The notes under the pieces are model-generated. The model was not told the DNA's origin. It did not search any database and saw nothing but the letters and a program-made list of their open reading frames with translations. From Dyadobacter psychrophilus (GTDB lineage Bacteria; Bacteroidota; Bacteroidia; Cytophagales; Spirosomataceae), in NCBI RefSeq assembly GCF_900167945.1, contig NZ_FUZA01000001.1, positions 1,488,001-1,552,000 of the forward strand: 64,000 bases of DNA. The letters are read 5' to 3'. Position 1 is the stretch's first letter, and each line of letters begins with the position of its first letter. This document shows, one piece after another, positions 35,127 through 45,634 of this stretch. A program made the position numbers and the translations under genes.

Positions 35127-37006
35127 TTGATCACGTCAATTTCAAGCGAGCTTGCTGCCCCGGCCTGGTGATATATAGTTTGTTTGGCGCTGATAAAATC
35201 GGAGTCTTCTGCCTTATAAATGTTCTCCACATATTTCTGTGGGTTGCGGTCGAAAAGCGGGAATGCTGTGCTCTGGACCTGGACCATAATGCGGTGACCT
35301 TTTTTGAATGTGTGCAAAACATCCTGCAAGCGGAATTTAATGTCGGTCATTTTTCCGGTAACCAATGCTTCCGGTTTCTCAAAACTATTGCGGAATCGGG
35401 ATCTCATGATTTCGCTTCGCACCATTTGCTGGTAACCCGCCAGGACAGTTGTAGGATTCGGCAGATACCCGTGGTTTTTCTCATCGCCCGGATACACGTC
35501 GATCAGCTTCACAAAAAAATCCGCGTCCGTTCCGGTCGTGCTGATCTTCAATAATGCTGTAATTTCTCCGCCTAATGTAATGTCCTGATCCAGCACGTCG
35601 GTTTGAAAAACCAGCACATCCGATCGCGTGGAAGCAAAACGCTGATCTTCCGACATATATTCAAATGGCGTAAAACCCGACATCTGCTTGTAATTTGCCG
35701 TATAAGGAACCGGTTTTGCAGGATCACTCACATATTCGCTCACAGATTTTGTTTGTACAGGCTCTTTGAAATCCAGCTTTCCGGCTTCGTGGAAATAGAG
35801 TTTACGCTTCTCGACAGCCGCCACAGGCCATTTGTCAAAAGTTTCCCATGTCTTTTTGCCTGTATCAAACATATATGCTTCCGGCAAACCCGTTTTTCCA
35901 TCGCCCGACTCTTTCAGGAAATGTTTGAAAAACTTGGCCTCAATGTTGGTTTGATAAAATGTGGCGATGCTATCCCCGAAATAAATGTCATTATGCAATG
36001 TGTGCCCGGTTTCCCTGCTCCAACGCCCATGCCCGAAAGGACCCACGACGATCGTATTATACGTGGAAGGATTATTTTTTTCAATGGTTTTGTAAGTGTT
36101 CAAAGGACCATAAAGATCCTCGGCATCGAACCAGCCGCCGACGGTCATAAAGGCATGCTTAATGTTCTTCAAATGTGGCAGAATGTCCCTTTTTTGCCAA
36201 AATTGATCCTTATTTGGGTGATTGACTGTTTCCTGCCAATAGAAATTCTTTGAATAATATTTATCGAAATTTTTGAGTGAACCAATGTTCATGTTGAATG
36301 TGTAACCATCGGGCTTGGCTTCCACCATTTCGGAAGTAAACCAGGAAGACGTCGTCGGCTTTGGAGGCTTAATCCCAAAAACCGGAAATGTCAGATAGTA
36401 ACCTTGCGTAAATGCACCATTATGATGGAAATCGTCGAAAAAGAAATCGGCAATGGGTGCTTGTGGTGAGGACGCCTTTAACGCCGGATGCTCCGAAAGT
36501 GCGCTGGCAGTGGTGTAAAAGCCGGGGTAAGAAATGCCCCATTGCCCAACTTTCCCATTGTTGTTAGGGACATTTTTTAATAGCCACTCAATCGTATCAT
36601 AAGTATCCGAAGCCTCATCCACATCCGTTTTACCTTTTTTCTGCGCAATGTGTGGCGTCATATTGGTCCACTCACCTTCGCTCATATAACGGCCACGCAC
36701 GTCCTGATAAACAAAAATGAATTTATCACGCATCAATGTTGGGCTCGGTCCGATCCTTGGCGGATAATTGTCCGGACCGTACGGCGCGACGCTGTAACAA
36801 GTGCGCTGCATTAGAAAGGGATATTTTTTGTCGGCAGAAGCGTCTTTCGGGCTGTAAACAATCGTGTGCAACTTTATGCCATCACGAACCGGAATGTCAT
36901 ATTCAGCTTTGGAGTAATTTTCGCGGATAAACTTTTCATCCCCATTCTGCGCATTAGCAACAGTGACAACGAGCATCAAAACGATGCTTAGTAGATTTTT
37001 GACCAT
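35123..37006 (-). CDS. CocE/NonD-type hydrolase (S15 X-Pro peptidase-like)
   Basis: Exported alpha/beta hydrolase of 627 residues (signal VVTVANAQ). The catalytic serine is in GQWGISYPGF, the Asp in GGWFDAED and the His in GPFGHGRW. A C-terminal jelly-roll domain (about 430-627, DVLVFQTDVLDQDITLGGEI and later) completes the CocE/X-prolyl dipeptidyl-peptidase build. Relatives are amino-acid-ester hydrolases, glutaryl acylases or X-Pro peptidases, so a role in peptide breakdown with the neighbouring prolyl oligopeptidase is likely. Overlap with that gene is four bases. Confidence 0.9.
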   Translation of the reverse strand: MVKNLLSIVLMLVVTVANAQNGDEKFIRENYSKAEYDIPVRDGIKLHTIVYSPKDASADKKYPFLMQRTCYSVAPYGPDNYPPRIGPSPTLMRDKFIFVYQDVRGRYMSEGEWTNMTPHIAQKKGKTDVDEASDTYDTIEWLLKNVPNNNGKVGQWGISYPGFYTTASALSEHPALKASSPQAPIADFFFDDFHHNGAFTQGYYLTFPVFGIKPPKPTTSSWFTSEMVEAKPDGYTFNMNIGSLKNFDKYYSKNFYWQETVNHPNKDQFWQKRDILPHLKNIKHAFMTVGGWFDAEDLYGPLNTYKTIEKNNPSTYNTIVVGPFGHGRWSRETGHTLHNDIYFGDSIATFYQTNIEAKFFKHFLKESGDGKTGLPEAYMFDTGKKTWETFDKWPVAAVEKRKLYFHEAGKLDFKEPVQTKSVSEYVSDPAKPVPYTANYKQMSGFTPFEYMSEDQRFASTRSDVLVFQTDVLDQDITLGGEITALLKISTTGTDADFFVKLIDVYPGDEKNHGYLPNPTTVLAGYQQMVRSEIMRSRFRNSFEKPEALVTGKMTDIKFRLQDVLHTFKKGHRIMVQVQSTAFPLFDRNPQKYVENIYKAEDSDFISAKQTIYHQAGAASSLEIDVIK

Positions 37007-37015
37007 GGCTTTTGT

Positions 37016-37933
37016 TTATTTTCTCTTATAAAAATTCAAAGTGACGCTCGCAGCATTAGATTTTTCACTGATTGTGTAAAATCCTTTGGCATCAGCATCC
37101 ATACAAACGGCCTCGCTCTGAGGTTCGAGCGCAACCAGTAACTGCTTTGCGGAAGGCCGAGTCAACGTTTGCCCGACAGATTCTCCTGTCTTTACTTTCC
37201 AGTAATATACGGCAAGATACGTTCTGATGAGGATTTCGCTGCCATCTTTTGAAATATCTGCACCCGTTGCCAACCCTACACCGGGAACGGTTCCCAGTTT
37301 TTCTGCGATGGTGGTTTCAGTTGTGGATTGTGGAAAGGCAAGCCGGTAAATTCCAGTATTTTGGGCCTCCTTTGAAACAACATAAATATCTTTTGTACCT
37401 GGATCAAGTATCAATGACTCAGCGTCTCTGGGGCCGTCGGGATAACTGAATGTGATTTTTTCCAGCTTCGATCCGTCAAAACTTGCATTTGGATCGGTTA
37501 TTTCCGGGATCCTGTAAATGACCCCAACCTGGCTTTTCGGTTCATTATTATTGCCAATGTCTCCGATATATAAATAATTTATACCTGCACTGGGTCCGGG
37601 GCCAGCGGCAACGTCTTCCCAATCACGGTTAACCGACCCTGGGATGTTCATTTGCTTAATATTCTTCCCGTCTGAACTTAACAGATACAGTGAATTAGGC
37701 TGACCGGAATCCTGGTTGATCCAGAAATTCCCGGGTAGGTTATAACTCGGAACAATTCCCGAAGCTTCATCAATAATGCCTGGTGTAATGGCAACTTTCT
37801 GGGGGGTTGTTTCAAAATCCGCAGTTGGTGTTTCATCGGGCTTTGGAGGAGGATCACATGAAAAAGCAGCACAAAAAATAAGGGACAACAGAACCACTCC
37901 TACTTGTCCGCTCAGCCTTTTATATAATTTCAT
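37016..37933 (-). CDS. beta-propeller-like lipoprotein of unknown function
   Basis: About 305 residues from the ATG at 37933 (a GTG at 37942 is less likely). The signal peptide ends in a lipobox (AAFSC, C26) followed by a Pro-rich linker. The mature part has repeated strands with Asp/Gly turns: YLYIGDIGNNN, RDAESLILDPGTKDIYVVSKE, GATGADISKDGSEILIRTY-like blades, and ends SEKSNAASVTLNFYKRK. It is probably a small propeller on the envelope. First gene of the operon with the S15 and S9 peptidases, ten bases ahead of the former; divergent from aspS. Confidence 0.72.
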   Translation of the reverse strand: MKLYKRLSGQVGVVLLSLIFCAAFSCDPPPKPDETPTADFETTPQKVAITPGIIDEASGIVPSYNLPGNFWINQDSGQPNSLYLLSSDGKNIKQMNIPGSVNRDWEDVAAGPGPSAGINYLYIGDIGNNNEPKSQVGVIYRIPEITDPNASFDGSKLEKITFSYPDGPRDAESLILDPGTKDIYVVSKEAQNTGIYRLAFPQSTTETTIAEKLGTVPGVGLATGADISKDGSEILIRTYLAVYYWKVKTGESVGQTLTRPSAKQLLVALEPQSEAVCMDADAKGFYTISEKSNAASVTLNFYKRK

Positions 37934-37968
37934 AAAAAACACTTCATGTTAGATTTGCTAAAAATACG

Positions 37969-37976
37969 TACTTTTG
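37969..37976 (+). promoter_or_regulatory. -7 element of the aspS promoter
   Basis: TACTTTTG matches TAnnTTTG perfectly, 49 bases before the aspS ATG. A clear -33 TTG at the usual distance was not found. Confidence 0.5.
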
Positions 37977-38025
37977 CGCCATTTATTATCAGGCAGTTTC
38001 ACTATATCAGTATTAAAAAAGTTAT

Positions 38026-39783
38026 ATGTTACGTACCCATACCTGTGGAGAGTTAAGCTTAGAACATGTAAATCAAGAAGTTGTATTGTGTGGCTGGGTT
38101 CAGCGTGTCCGCGATAAGGGCGGCATGATCTGGCTTGATTTGCGTGACCGCTATGGAATAACTCAGCTTCTGTTTGAAGAAGGAAAAACACAGGCTAATG
38201 TGCTTGAAATCGCGCGTTCATTGGGCCGCGAGTTTGTTATTTCTGCAAAAGGCCAGGTGATAGAAAGGCTTTCCAAAAATGATAAAATCGCAACCGGTGA
38301 CATTGAAATCCGCATTTCTGAACTCAATATATTAAATCCGGCAAAATTACCGCCTTTCCTGATTGAAGATGAAACGGATGGTGGCGATGATATCCGTATG
38401 AAATACAGATATCTGGATTTGAGAAGAAATAATGTTCGTAAAAATTTACAATTAAGACATCAGGTTGCGCGTCATACACGTGCTTATCTGGATGATCTTG
38501 ATTTTATAGAGGTTGAAACACCGGTATTAATAAAATCCACACCGGAAGGCGCGCGGGATTTTGTGGTTCCAAGCCGCATGAACCCGGGTGAATTTTACGC
38601 TTTGCCCCAATCACCGCAAACATTCAAACAATTGCTAATGGTAGCAGGCTTCGACCGTTACTATCAGATCGTGAAATGTTTCAGGGATGAAGATCTGCGT
38701 GCTGACCGCCAGCCGGAGTTTACGCAGATAGACTGTGAAATGTCATTTGTAACACAGGAAGACGTCCTCAATACATTTGAAGGGCTTATCCGGAATTTAT
38801 TCGCCAAAGTTAAAGGGCTTGACCTGCCGGAGGTTCCCCGCATGACTTACGCGGACGCGATGCGACTTTATGGCTCAGATAAGCCGGATATCCGGTTTGA
38901 TATGCAGTTCGTTGAATTAAAGGGCGCAGCTCAGGACCTTACTTCGGGTAAAGGTTTTAGTGTATTTGATGACGCCGAATTGGTCGTGGGCATCTGTGCA
39001 CCGGATAGTGCCGTGTACACCCGCAAGCAGCTGGACGAATTAACAGAATGGTTGAAGCGTCCACAAATCGGAGCAAAAGGGCTCATTTATGTGCGATATA
39101 ATACCGATGGTTCACTGAAATCGTCCGTTGACAAATTCTACGCCGAAGAAGACATTAAGAAATGGGCTGAGGCGTTTAATGCTAAACCGGGAGATCTGAT
39201 ACTGATCATTTCGGGAGCATCAGATAAGGCGCGAAAGCAATTGAATGAACTTCGTCTGGAAATGGGAACGAGGTTAGGGCTAAGAAATCCAGACGAATAC
39301 AGGGCATTATGGGTGCTGGATTTCCCGCTTTTGGAATACGGAGAAGCCGAAAACCGCTGGTTTGCTATGCACCATCCTTTTACCAGCCCGAAGCCGGAAG
39401 ATATTGCTTTGCTGGACAAAAATTTAGGAGAGGTTCGGGCCAATGCATACGATATGGTGATCAACGGCGTTGAAGTGGGCGGAGGTTCTGTAAGGATTTT
39501 CGAAAAAGAGCTTCAAAAGCAAATGTTCGGAATACTTGGATTTACCGAAGAAGAGGCTCAGGAGCAGTTCGGATTTTTAATGAATGCATTCGAATTTGGC
39601 GCTCCTCCTCACGCAGGAATCGCGTTTGGATTTGACCGTCTGTGTTCAATCTTCGGCGGAGCAGACTCGATAAGGGACTTTATCGCTTTTCCAAAGAACA
39701 ACTCCGGACGTGACGTAATGATTGATTCTCCGTCTGTTATATCCGATGCACAATTAAAAGAATTGGCCATCAAAGTAGAATAG
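38026..39783 (+). CDS. aspS: aspartate-tRNA ligase
   Basis: Class IIb aminoacyl-tRNA synthetase of 585 residues, full length for the bacterial type. An N-terminal OB-fold anticodon-binding domain ([39 protein letters not shown] region, 1-110) is followed by the catalytic core with motif 2 around [18 protein letters not shown], a bacterial insertion (GAD) domain, and motif 3 GIAFGFDRL near the end. It charges tRNA-Asp. It is a single gene between the peptidase operon and the polysaccharide locus. Confidence 0.97.
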   Translation: MLRTHTCGELSLEHVNQEVVLCGWVQRVRDKGGMIWLDLRDRYGITQLLFEEGKTQANVLEIARSLGREFVISAKGQVIERLSKNDKIATGDIEIRISELNILNPAKLPPFLIEDETDGGDDIRMKYRYLDLRRNNVRKNLQLRHQVARHTRAYLDDLDFIEVETPVLIKSTPEGARDFVVPSRMNPGEFYALPQSPQTFKQLLMVAGFDRYYQIVKCFRDEDLRADRQPEFTQIDCEMSFVTQEDVLNTFEGLIRNLFAKVKGLDLPEVPRMTYADAMRLYGSDKPDIRFDMQFVELKGAAQDLTSGKGFSVFDDAELVVGICAPDSAVYTRKQLDELTEWLKRPQIGAKGLIYVRYNTDGSLKSSVDKFYAEEDIKKWAEAFNAKPGDLILIISGASDKARKQLNELRLEMGTRLGLRNPDEYRALWVLDFPLLEYGEAENRWFAMHHPFTSPKPEDIALLDKNLGEVRANAYDMVINGVEVGGGSVRIFEKELQKQMFGILGFTEEEAQEQFGFLMNAFEFGAPPHAGIAFGFDRLCSIFGGADSIRDFIAFPKNNSGRDVMIDSPSVISDAQLKELAIKVE

Positions 39784-39843
39784 TTTAAATACTTATTGGA
39801 TTAATATATTTATCACGGGGAATTTAATTATTGTAAGATTTCG

Positions 39844-39851
39844 TAGTTTTG
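39844..39851 (+). promoter_or_regulatory. candidate promoter of the polysaccharide locus
   Basis: TAGTTTTG, a perfect -7 match, 72 bases before the exporter gene. It would give a leader of about 65 bases. It is the only strong candidate between aspS and the first gene of the locus. Confidence 0.5.
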
Positions 39852-39923
39852 CTGCTTGCTTGTTCGAGCACCCCGGATCAATTTAAAATGCGTTTCGACG
39901 CCATTTAATATAATTAACACTGC

Positions 39924-42329
39924 ATGCATTATTTATCTAAAAAATTAAGCGCCATTCGGATAGCTTTTTTTATCCTACTGGTAAGTACAGCTACTCGAGC
40001 ACAAGATCCAGCACCACAAACTCCGACTACCGTACCGAGTCAACCGAATCCAACACAAACGACTCAGCCTCCCGTTTCCAACTCACAGGCTATTGAATTT
40101 TATAATCAAGCCAAGCAGTCGGGGATGTCTGATATGGACATTGAAAAAGCAGCTTTGCAGAGAGGTTACACGCTGGACGATATTTCTGCCATGCGCAAAC
40201 GCCTGGAACAGACGACAAAAGACAACACGAAAAACGATCCCAATCGTGACCAGCTGGACGAAACCAGGGAACAGGATGACCTGGATGAGTTAGAAGACGA
40301 AACAAATAACGAAAGAGATACAACGGCCGCAGGAAGAGCAAGAAATAGACGACTTAACAGGACATTCGGTTCGTCGTTCTTCCGCAGGAGTTCCACCACA
40401 TTCGAGCCCAATCTCAGAATACCAACTCCGAGAAACTATATACTCGGGCCGGATGACGAACTTGTTGTTGACATTTACGGAAATTCAGTGGATAACTTCC
40501 GCATGAAAATCAGTCCGGAAGGAACGGTTAAGATGCTCAATCTGGCGCCAGTTTATGTTAATGGCCTCACTATTGAACAAGCCAGCGAACGGATTGTCAA
40601 CAGATTAAGACAAGCTTATTCGAATCTTAACCGCCCAGGTTCAGGAACCCATTCCACGATCACACTTGGGAATGTACGCAGTATCCGTGTCATGATAACC
40701 GGAGAAGTTGTACGGCCAGGAACCTACACAGTTTCCTCGTTATCATCTGCTTTCAACGCACTTTACGTTTCAGGAGGTCCAGGACGTAACGGATCTTACC
40801 GTAACATTGAAGTGATCCGTAATAATCAGGTCATTCGCCAAATTGACCTCTACCGGTTTTTGATAGACGCGGATTTGCGGGACAATATTTCTTTGCAAGA
40901 CCAGGACATCATTTTAATTCGGCCGTATGATACCCGTATAGAACTCACCGGCGAAGTTAAAAAGACCGGGATCTTTGAGGCGAAAGCGGGCGAGACAGTG
41001 AAAGATCTGCTAAAATATGCGGGCGGCTTCACGCCCGAAGCCTTCACCAAACTGATCCAGTATCAAAGGAATACGGGCAATAATTTTGTTATCGGGAGCA
41101 TTGATTCCGTTCAGGTTGGCACATTTACACCAAAGAACGGCGACATATTTAGTGTCAAAAGAATCCTTGATGTGGTTGCTAACCAAGTTGAAATTCGCGG
41201 TGCAGTTACAAGGCCCGGCGTTTATCCGCTGGACGAGCGTACAAAGACCGTCAAAGAATTAATAACAATTTCAGACGGAATCAGTCCAAGAGCGTTCTTA
41301 AATCGCGCATTACTTGAAAGATCCAGCGGAGACACGCAGACAGGGCTTGTCGCCATTGATCTGAGAAAATTGTTAAACAATGAAATTCCGGACATAGAGT
41401 TATTGCCCGGCGATATCCTTACAATCAAGTCTGTCGAAGATTTAAAGGAATTTACATTTCTCTCCGTTCGGGGTTCCGTGATCAATCCGGGTGAATACTA
41501 TTATTATAAAGACATTACCATCGCCGACTTGATCTTTCAGGCAGGTGGCTACACAGAAGGCGGTATTCCCTATCGCATTGAAGTATCCAGAAGGGTTAAG
41601 AACGATACAACAGGACTTCCCAACGATCAGAATGTACGAATTTTCACCCTGGACGTTGCAGACAACCTAACATTAAATGAGCTGGATCAGAAGTTCGCGC
41701 TGCACCCGTATGACATTGTGCTTGTGCGCAAATCTCCAAGATATGAATCGCAGAAAATGGTAACAATTTTTGGCGAGGTTACTTATCCGGGAACTTACAC
41801 GATCCTTAATAATTTCGAAAAAATATCTGACCTCTTCCCAAAAGCGGGCGGAATGAAGAAAGAAGCATACATTGAGGGTGCAAGATTTTACCGGAAACAA
41901 GAACTGGTCGCATTGGATTTGAAAGCTATTTTAGACAAACCTTCCATCCCAGCTAACTTGCTTCTTGCTGACGGAGACACGATTTATGTTCCCAAGAAGT
42001 CGGAAATGGTTCGGATTCAAGGAGGAGTTTACAATCCATCACTGGTAAATTTTGACCCTGGGTTTAATTTCCAGGAATACATTTCACAGGCTGGTGGATT
42101 TATCGAAAGAGCACGAAAAAATAGGATTTATGTCTCTTATCCGAACGGAAGAACACACAGAACCAGCAAGTTTTTATTTTTCCGGTCTTATCCAAAGGTG
42201 GAACCCGGTTCAACTGTGACAGTTCCCGTGAAGGAACCAAAACCTGAGCAACCCATGTCTCGCGGTGAACGATTAGCTATCATCTCGCTATTCACAACAT
42301 TAGCCATTGCTTTAATAAGAATTCTATAA
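39924..42329 (+). CDS. outer-membrane polysaccharide exporter with SLBB domains (Wza-like)
   Basis: Protein of 801 residues. A signal peptide (TATRAQ) precedes a Pro/Gln/Thr-rich and then acidic linker (to about 170), a polysaccharide-export domain (NYILGPDDELVVDIYGNS..., about 170-260) and several SLBB domains (for example VMITGEVVRPGTYTVSSLSS, IELTGEVKKTGIFEAKAGE, VEIRGAVTRPGVYPL, LSVRGSVINPGEYYY, VTIFGEVTYPGTYTI). The C-terminal helix ERLAIISLFTTLAIALIRIL would anchor it. It forms the outer-membrane export pore of a Wzx/Wzy system and is longer than E. coli Wza because of extra SLBB copies. First gene of the locus. Confidence 0.93.
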   Translation: MHYLSKKLSAIRIAFFILLVSTATRAQDPAPQTPTTVPSQPNPTQTTQPPVSNSQAIEFYNQAKQSGMSDMDIEKAALQRGYTLDDISAMRKRLEQTTKDNTKNDPNRDQLDETREQDDLDELEDETNNERDTTAAGRARNRRLNRTFGSSFFRRSSTTFEPNLRIPTPRNYILGPDDELVVDIYGNSVDNFRMKISPEGTVKMLNLAPVYVNGLTIEQASERIVNRLRQAYSNLNRPGSGTHSTITLGNVRSIRVMITGEVVRPGTYTVSSLSSAFNALYVSGGPGRNGSYRNIEVIRNNQVIRQIDLYRFLIDADLRDNISLQDQDIILIRPYDTRIELTGEVKKTGIFEAKAGETVKDLLKYAGGFTPEAFTKLIQYQRNTGNNFVIGSIDSVQVGTFTPKNGDIFSVKRILDVVANQVEIRGAVTRPGVYPLDERTKTVKELITISDGISPRAFLNRALLERSSGDTQTGLVAIDLRKLLNNEIPDIELLPGDILTIKSVEDLKEFTFLSVRGSVINPGEYYYYKDITIADLIFQAGGYTEGGIPYRIEVSRRVKNDTTGLPNDQNVRIFTLDVADNLTLNELDQKFALHPYDIVLVRKSPRYESQKMVTIFGEVTYPGTYTILNNFEKISDLFPKAGGMKKEAYIEGARFYRKQELVALDLKAILDKPSIPANLLLADGDTIYVPKKSEMVRIQGGVYNPSLVNFDPGFNFQEYISQAGGFIERARKNRIYVSYPNGRTHRTSKFLFFRSYPKVEPGSTVTVPVKEPKPEQPMSRGERLAIISLFTTLAIALIRIL

Positions 42330-42334
42330 ACGGT

Positions 42335-43384
42335 ATGCCCGAGATACAACCTGATAAAAACACCGACACACTTGAAATTAGCTTTTTTGAAGTTGTAGGG
42401 TTTTTCAAGAGATATTTATTGGTTCTTATTGCAGCTGCAATCTTGTCGGCCATTATTGGCGTGGCATTCAGTTTCTTGCTTGCTAAGAAATACACAGCGC
42501 AGACCATTTTGTTGCCCGAATTAGGTTCCAGTAGAAACAGCTCTTTTTTTAGCATGGCGCTGGGTGCCGGATCTGATCCCAGTGGCAAATTGGTGCCTGA
42601 ACTGTATCCCAACATCCTTTCAACAGTTCCTTTTGGTCAGTACTTGTTGAAAATTCCGGTAGTTGACGAAAATGATGTTTCCTACCCTACTTTGGAAAAC
42701 TACATGACCAAAGACAGTTCACAGAGTTTTTTGTCCAGCTTATTATCTTTCGGAAGGTCATCAAAAGATCAGCCCAAGGCTAAATCGCCTAATCCCAACA
42801 TCAAGATCCTTGCATTTTCGTCAAAACAGGAAAGGATGGTGAATGCTGCAAAGGGCTTGGTACAGGCAACAGTTGGAACCACGGATGGTATTATCACAAT
42901 TGAAAGCGAAATGACCGATCCGGTTGTTGCAGCAATGGTGGTGGATGCAAGCGAGAAATATCTGATAGACTACGTAAGCGATTACACCATATCCAAAACA
43001 ACACAACAGGTCGACTTTCTTGAAAAACGCGTACAGGAAGCCAGAAAAAGGCAGCAAAGCGCTGAATATTCCTTGCAAGCATACAGAGACACACATAGAA
43101 ACACGTTTCTGAATGTGGCAAGGATTGAAGAACAAAGATTACAGGCCGAATACGTTCTTTCCCAGGCTATTTATTCTGACTTGTCAACAAAGCTGGAACA
43201 ATTCAAAATTCGTGAGAAAGAAGAGAAACCGGTTTTCAAAGTTCTTGAACCCGTGCGTGTTCCTCTTGCAAAAAGCAGCCCGAAACGCCTTTTTATTGGT
43301 ATCATATTCTCGGTTCTGGGAGTTTTTATTACGCTTACCTACATTATTTTCTTCAAAGAAAAGCTTCACAAGCAACTTGTTTAG
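42335..43384 (+). CDS. Wzz-type chain-length / export co-polymerase
   Basis: Inner-membrane protein of 349 residues. Two transmembrane helices (about 28-52, LLVLIAAAILSAIIGVAFSF; and about 315-337) flank a periplasmic coiled-coil-rich region. No cytoplasmic tyrosine-kinase domain follows, so it is Wzz-like rather than Wzc-like. It should set polymer length and couple Wzy to the exporter, whose gene ends five bases upstream. Confidence 0.85.
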   Translation: MPEIQPDKNTDTLEISFFEVVGFFKRYLLVLIAAAILSAIIGVAFSFLLAKKYTAQTILLPELGSSRNSSFFSMALGAGSDPSGKLVPELYPNILSTVPFGQYLLKIPVVDENDVSYPTLENYMTKDSSQSFLSSLLSFGRSSKDQPKAKSPNPNIKILAFSSKQERMVNAAKGLVQATVGTTDGIITIESEMTDPVVAAMVVDASEKYLIDYVSDYTISKTTQQVDFLEKRVQEARKRQQSAEYSLQAYRDTHRNTFLNVARIEEQRLQAEYVLSQAIYSDLSTKLEQFKIREKEEKPVFKVLEPVRVPLAKSSPKRLFIGIIFSVLGVFITLTYIIFFKEKLHKQLV

Positions 43385-43428
43385 CACTATACATCTGTAA
43401 AACTATTTTTAACTAAATTTCAATTAAC

Positions 43429-44445
43429 ATGCTAGATTTGACCGGTAAATCAATACTTATAACAGGAGGAACTGGTTCTTTAGGTAAAGCATTAACCGCA
43501 ACAATTTTCAAAAAATGGCCCAATGTGAAAAGGCTGGTCATCTTGTCAAGAGATGAACAAAAGCAATTTCAGATGGCGCAGGAATACACACCAGAAAAAT
43601 ATCCACAGATTCGTTTTTTTATTGGTGATGTAAGAGATGAGGAACGTTTGCGGAGAGCTTTTAAAGGAATTGACTTTGTGATACATGCTGCTGCAATGAA
43701 GCATGTGCCTATTGCTGAATACAACCCCACCGAATGTGTTAAGACAAACATTAACGGTGCGCAAAATGTCATTAACGCTGCGCTGGATACCGAAGTAAGC
43801 CATGTAGTTGCATTGTCAACAGACAAAGCGGCGGCTCCGATCAATTTATACGGTGCTACTAAGCTAACTTCGGATAAGTTGTTTATTGCGGCTAATAATA
43901 TTCGCGGACGCAATCCTATTAAGTTTTCTGTTGTCAGATATGGCAATGTGATGGGTTCAAACGGATCCGTAATCCCATTTTTTATCAATAAGAAAAAAGA
44001 AGGCGTGCTTCCGATAACAGTGGAAAGCATGACCCGCTTCAATATATCGCTGCAAGGCGGCGTGGACATGGTTTTGCATGCATTGGAAACAGCCTGGGGC
44101 GGAGAACTTTTTGTCCCTAAAATTCCGTCATACAACATTCTTGATATTGCCAAAGCAATCGGTCCGGAGTGTGAGCACCGTGTCATTGGGATCCGCCCCG
44201 GTGAAAAGATTCATGAAGAAATGATCACTACTTCTGACTCATTTTTCACGTATGATTTAGGTAAATACTACGCCATAGTCCCCCAGACGCCTACATGGAG
44301 TATCTCGGACTTCATTAGTCACTTCGATGCCAAGAAAGTGCCGGACGGCTTTTCATATAATTCCGGAAACAACACAGAATGGGAAACGGTTGAAAGTTTG
44401 CGGGCCTTAATCATAGAACACGTAGATCCCGACTTCACAGTTTAA
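43429..44445 (+). CDS. pseB: UDP-GlcNAc 4,6-dehydratase (C5-inverting), pseudaminic acid step 1
   Basis: SDR-family enzyme of 338 residues. NAD-binding GGTGSLG is at 13-19, the active-site STDKA at 130-134, and Y141...K145 lies in LYGATK. The combination LSTDKAAAPINLYGATK is typical of PseB/FlaA1. It turns UDP-GlcNAc into UDP-2-acetamido-2,6-dideoxy-beta-L-arabino-hex-4-ulose. First gene of a contiguous pse cluster. Confidence 0.95.
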   Translation: MLDLTGKSILITGGTGSLGKALTATIFKKWPNVKRLVILSRDEQKQFQMAQEYTPEKYPQIRFFIGDVRDEERLRRAFKGIDFVIHAAAMKHVPIAEYNPTECVKTNINGAQNVINAALDTEVSHVVALSTDKAAAPINLYGATKLTSDKLFIAANNIRGRNPIKFSVVRYGNVMGSNGSVIPFFINKKKEGVLPITVESMTRFNISLQGGVDMVLHALETAWGGELFVPKIPSYNILDIAKAIGPECEHRVIGIRPGEKIHEEMITTSDSFFTYDLGKYYAIVPQTPTWSISDFISHFDAKKVPDGFSYNSGNNTEWETVESLRALIIEHVDPDFTV

Positions 44446-44455
44446 TTTTTCTTGA

Positions 44456-45634
44456 ATGATACCGTACGGAAAGCAAAATATTACCGAGGAAGACATTAAA
44501 GTCGTAACCGAGGTATTAAAATCCGATTATCTTACCCAGGGTCCTAACATTCAGCAATTTGAAACTGCGTTCGCTGAATATGTGGGAGCGAAATACGCAG
44601 TTGCTGTGGCAAATGGCACCGCAGCCCTGCACTTGTGTACGCTTGCATTAGGCGTAAGTCCAGGTGACAAAGTGATAACTACCCCGATTACTTTTGCAGC
44701 TTCTGCCAACTGCATCCGTTATTGCGGAGGAGAAGTTGTATTTGCAGATATAGATCCATCAAGTTATCTGATCGATATTGATGCAGTACGCAACTTGCTG
44801 GAAAGTGCTCCAAAAGGGACATATAAAGGGATTATCCCTGTTGATTTTGCAGGCGCCGCTGTTAATCTGGAAGATTTCAAAAATCTGGCCGACGAATATG
44901 GCCTATGGATCATTGAAGACGCTTGCCATGCGCCGGGTGGTTTTTTTACAGATTCGGCAGGGAATAAACAGCTTTGCGGAAACAGCAACTTTGCGGACCT
45001 TGCCATTTTCAGTTTCCATCCCGTTAAGCATATTGCTTGTGGAGAAGGCGGAATGATTACAACCAATGATTTGGAGCTGTATCAAAAATTGCTTGCACTT
45101 AGAACACACGGCATTGTTAAATCCAATGATCTGTATGTAAACAGCATCGAGTTGGCTGGCGGATCGGAACAGTATCCGGGGTGGTATATGGAAATGCAAA
45201 CTCTGGGTTATAATTACCGTTTAACCGATTTCCAGGCTGCTTTGGGCGTAAGTCAGCTAAAAAGAGCCGACGCCGGCCTTGAAAAACGCAGAGCAATTGC
45301 TGCAACTTATCAAGCTGGCTTTTCCGACAAAGCATTTGTATACGGACAAAGTGGCGTGGTAGAAGGCCATGCATATCACTTGTATATTATTGAAGTTGAA
45401 GATCGTTTAGGTTTATATAACCATTTGCGGGGAAAAGAGATTTTTGCACAGATACATTACATTCCTTGCCATTTGATGCCTTACTACCAAAGCTTAGGCT
45501 GGAAAACGGGCGATATGCCCAAGGCTGAGGCTTACTATCGTGGCTGTATCAGCCTGCCCATGTATCCAACGCTGACAGAAGAAGAACAGTCATTCGTGAT
45601 TGACGCTGTTAACGATTACTATCATCATGGATAA
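44456..45634 (+). CDS. pseC: UDP-4-amino-sugar aminotransferase, pseudaminic acid step 2
   Basis: PLP enzyme of the DegT/DnrJ/EryC1 family, 392 residues. D155 (IIEDACHA) should contact the PLP ring nitrogen, and K191 in FSFHPVKHIACGEGG forms the Schiff base. It aminates the PseB product at C4 with glutamate as donor. It starts ten bases after pseB and overlaps pseF by eight bases. Confidence 0.95.
   Translation: MIPYGKQNITEEDIKVVTEVLKSDYLTQGPNIQQFETAFAEYVGAKYAVAVANGTAALHLCTLALGVSPGDKVITTPITFAASANCIRYCGGEVVFADIDPSSYLIDIDAVRNLLESAPKGTYKGIIPVDFAGAAVNLEDFKNLADEYGLWIIEDACHAPGGFFTDSAGNKQLCGNSNFADLAIFSFHPVKHIACGEGGMITTNDLELYQKLLALRTHGIVKSNDLYVNSIELAGGSEQYPGWYMEMQTLGYNYRLTDFQAALGVSQLKRADAGLEKRRAIAATYQAGFSDKAFVYGQSGVVEGHAYHLYIIEVEDRLGLYNHLRGKEIFAQIHYIPCHLMPYYQSLGWKTGDMPKAEAYYRGCISLPMYPTLTEEEQSFVIDAVNDYYHHG

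Noticed and set aside
35603..36253. Open frame of 216 codons on the plus strand inside the S15 hydrolase gene
   Set aside because: Rich in Arg, Phe and Cys in the manner of shadow frames, and antisense to an intact conserved enzyme.
43569..44186. Open frame of 205 codons antisense to pseB
   Set aside because: It covers most of a conserved gene on the opposite strand and has no motif or start signal.
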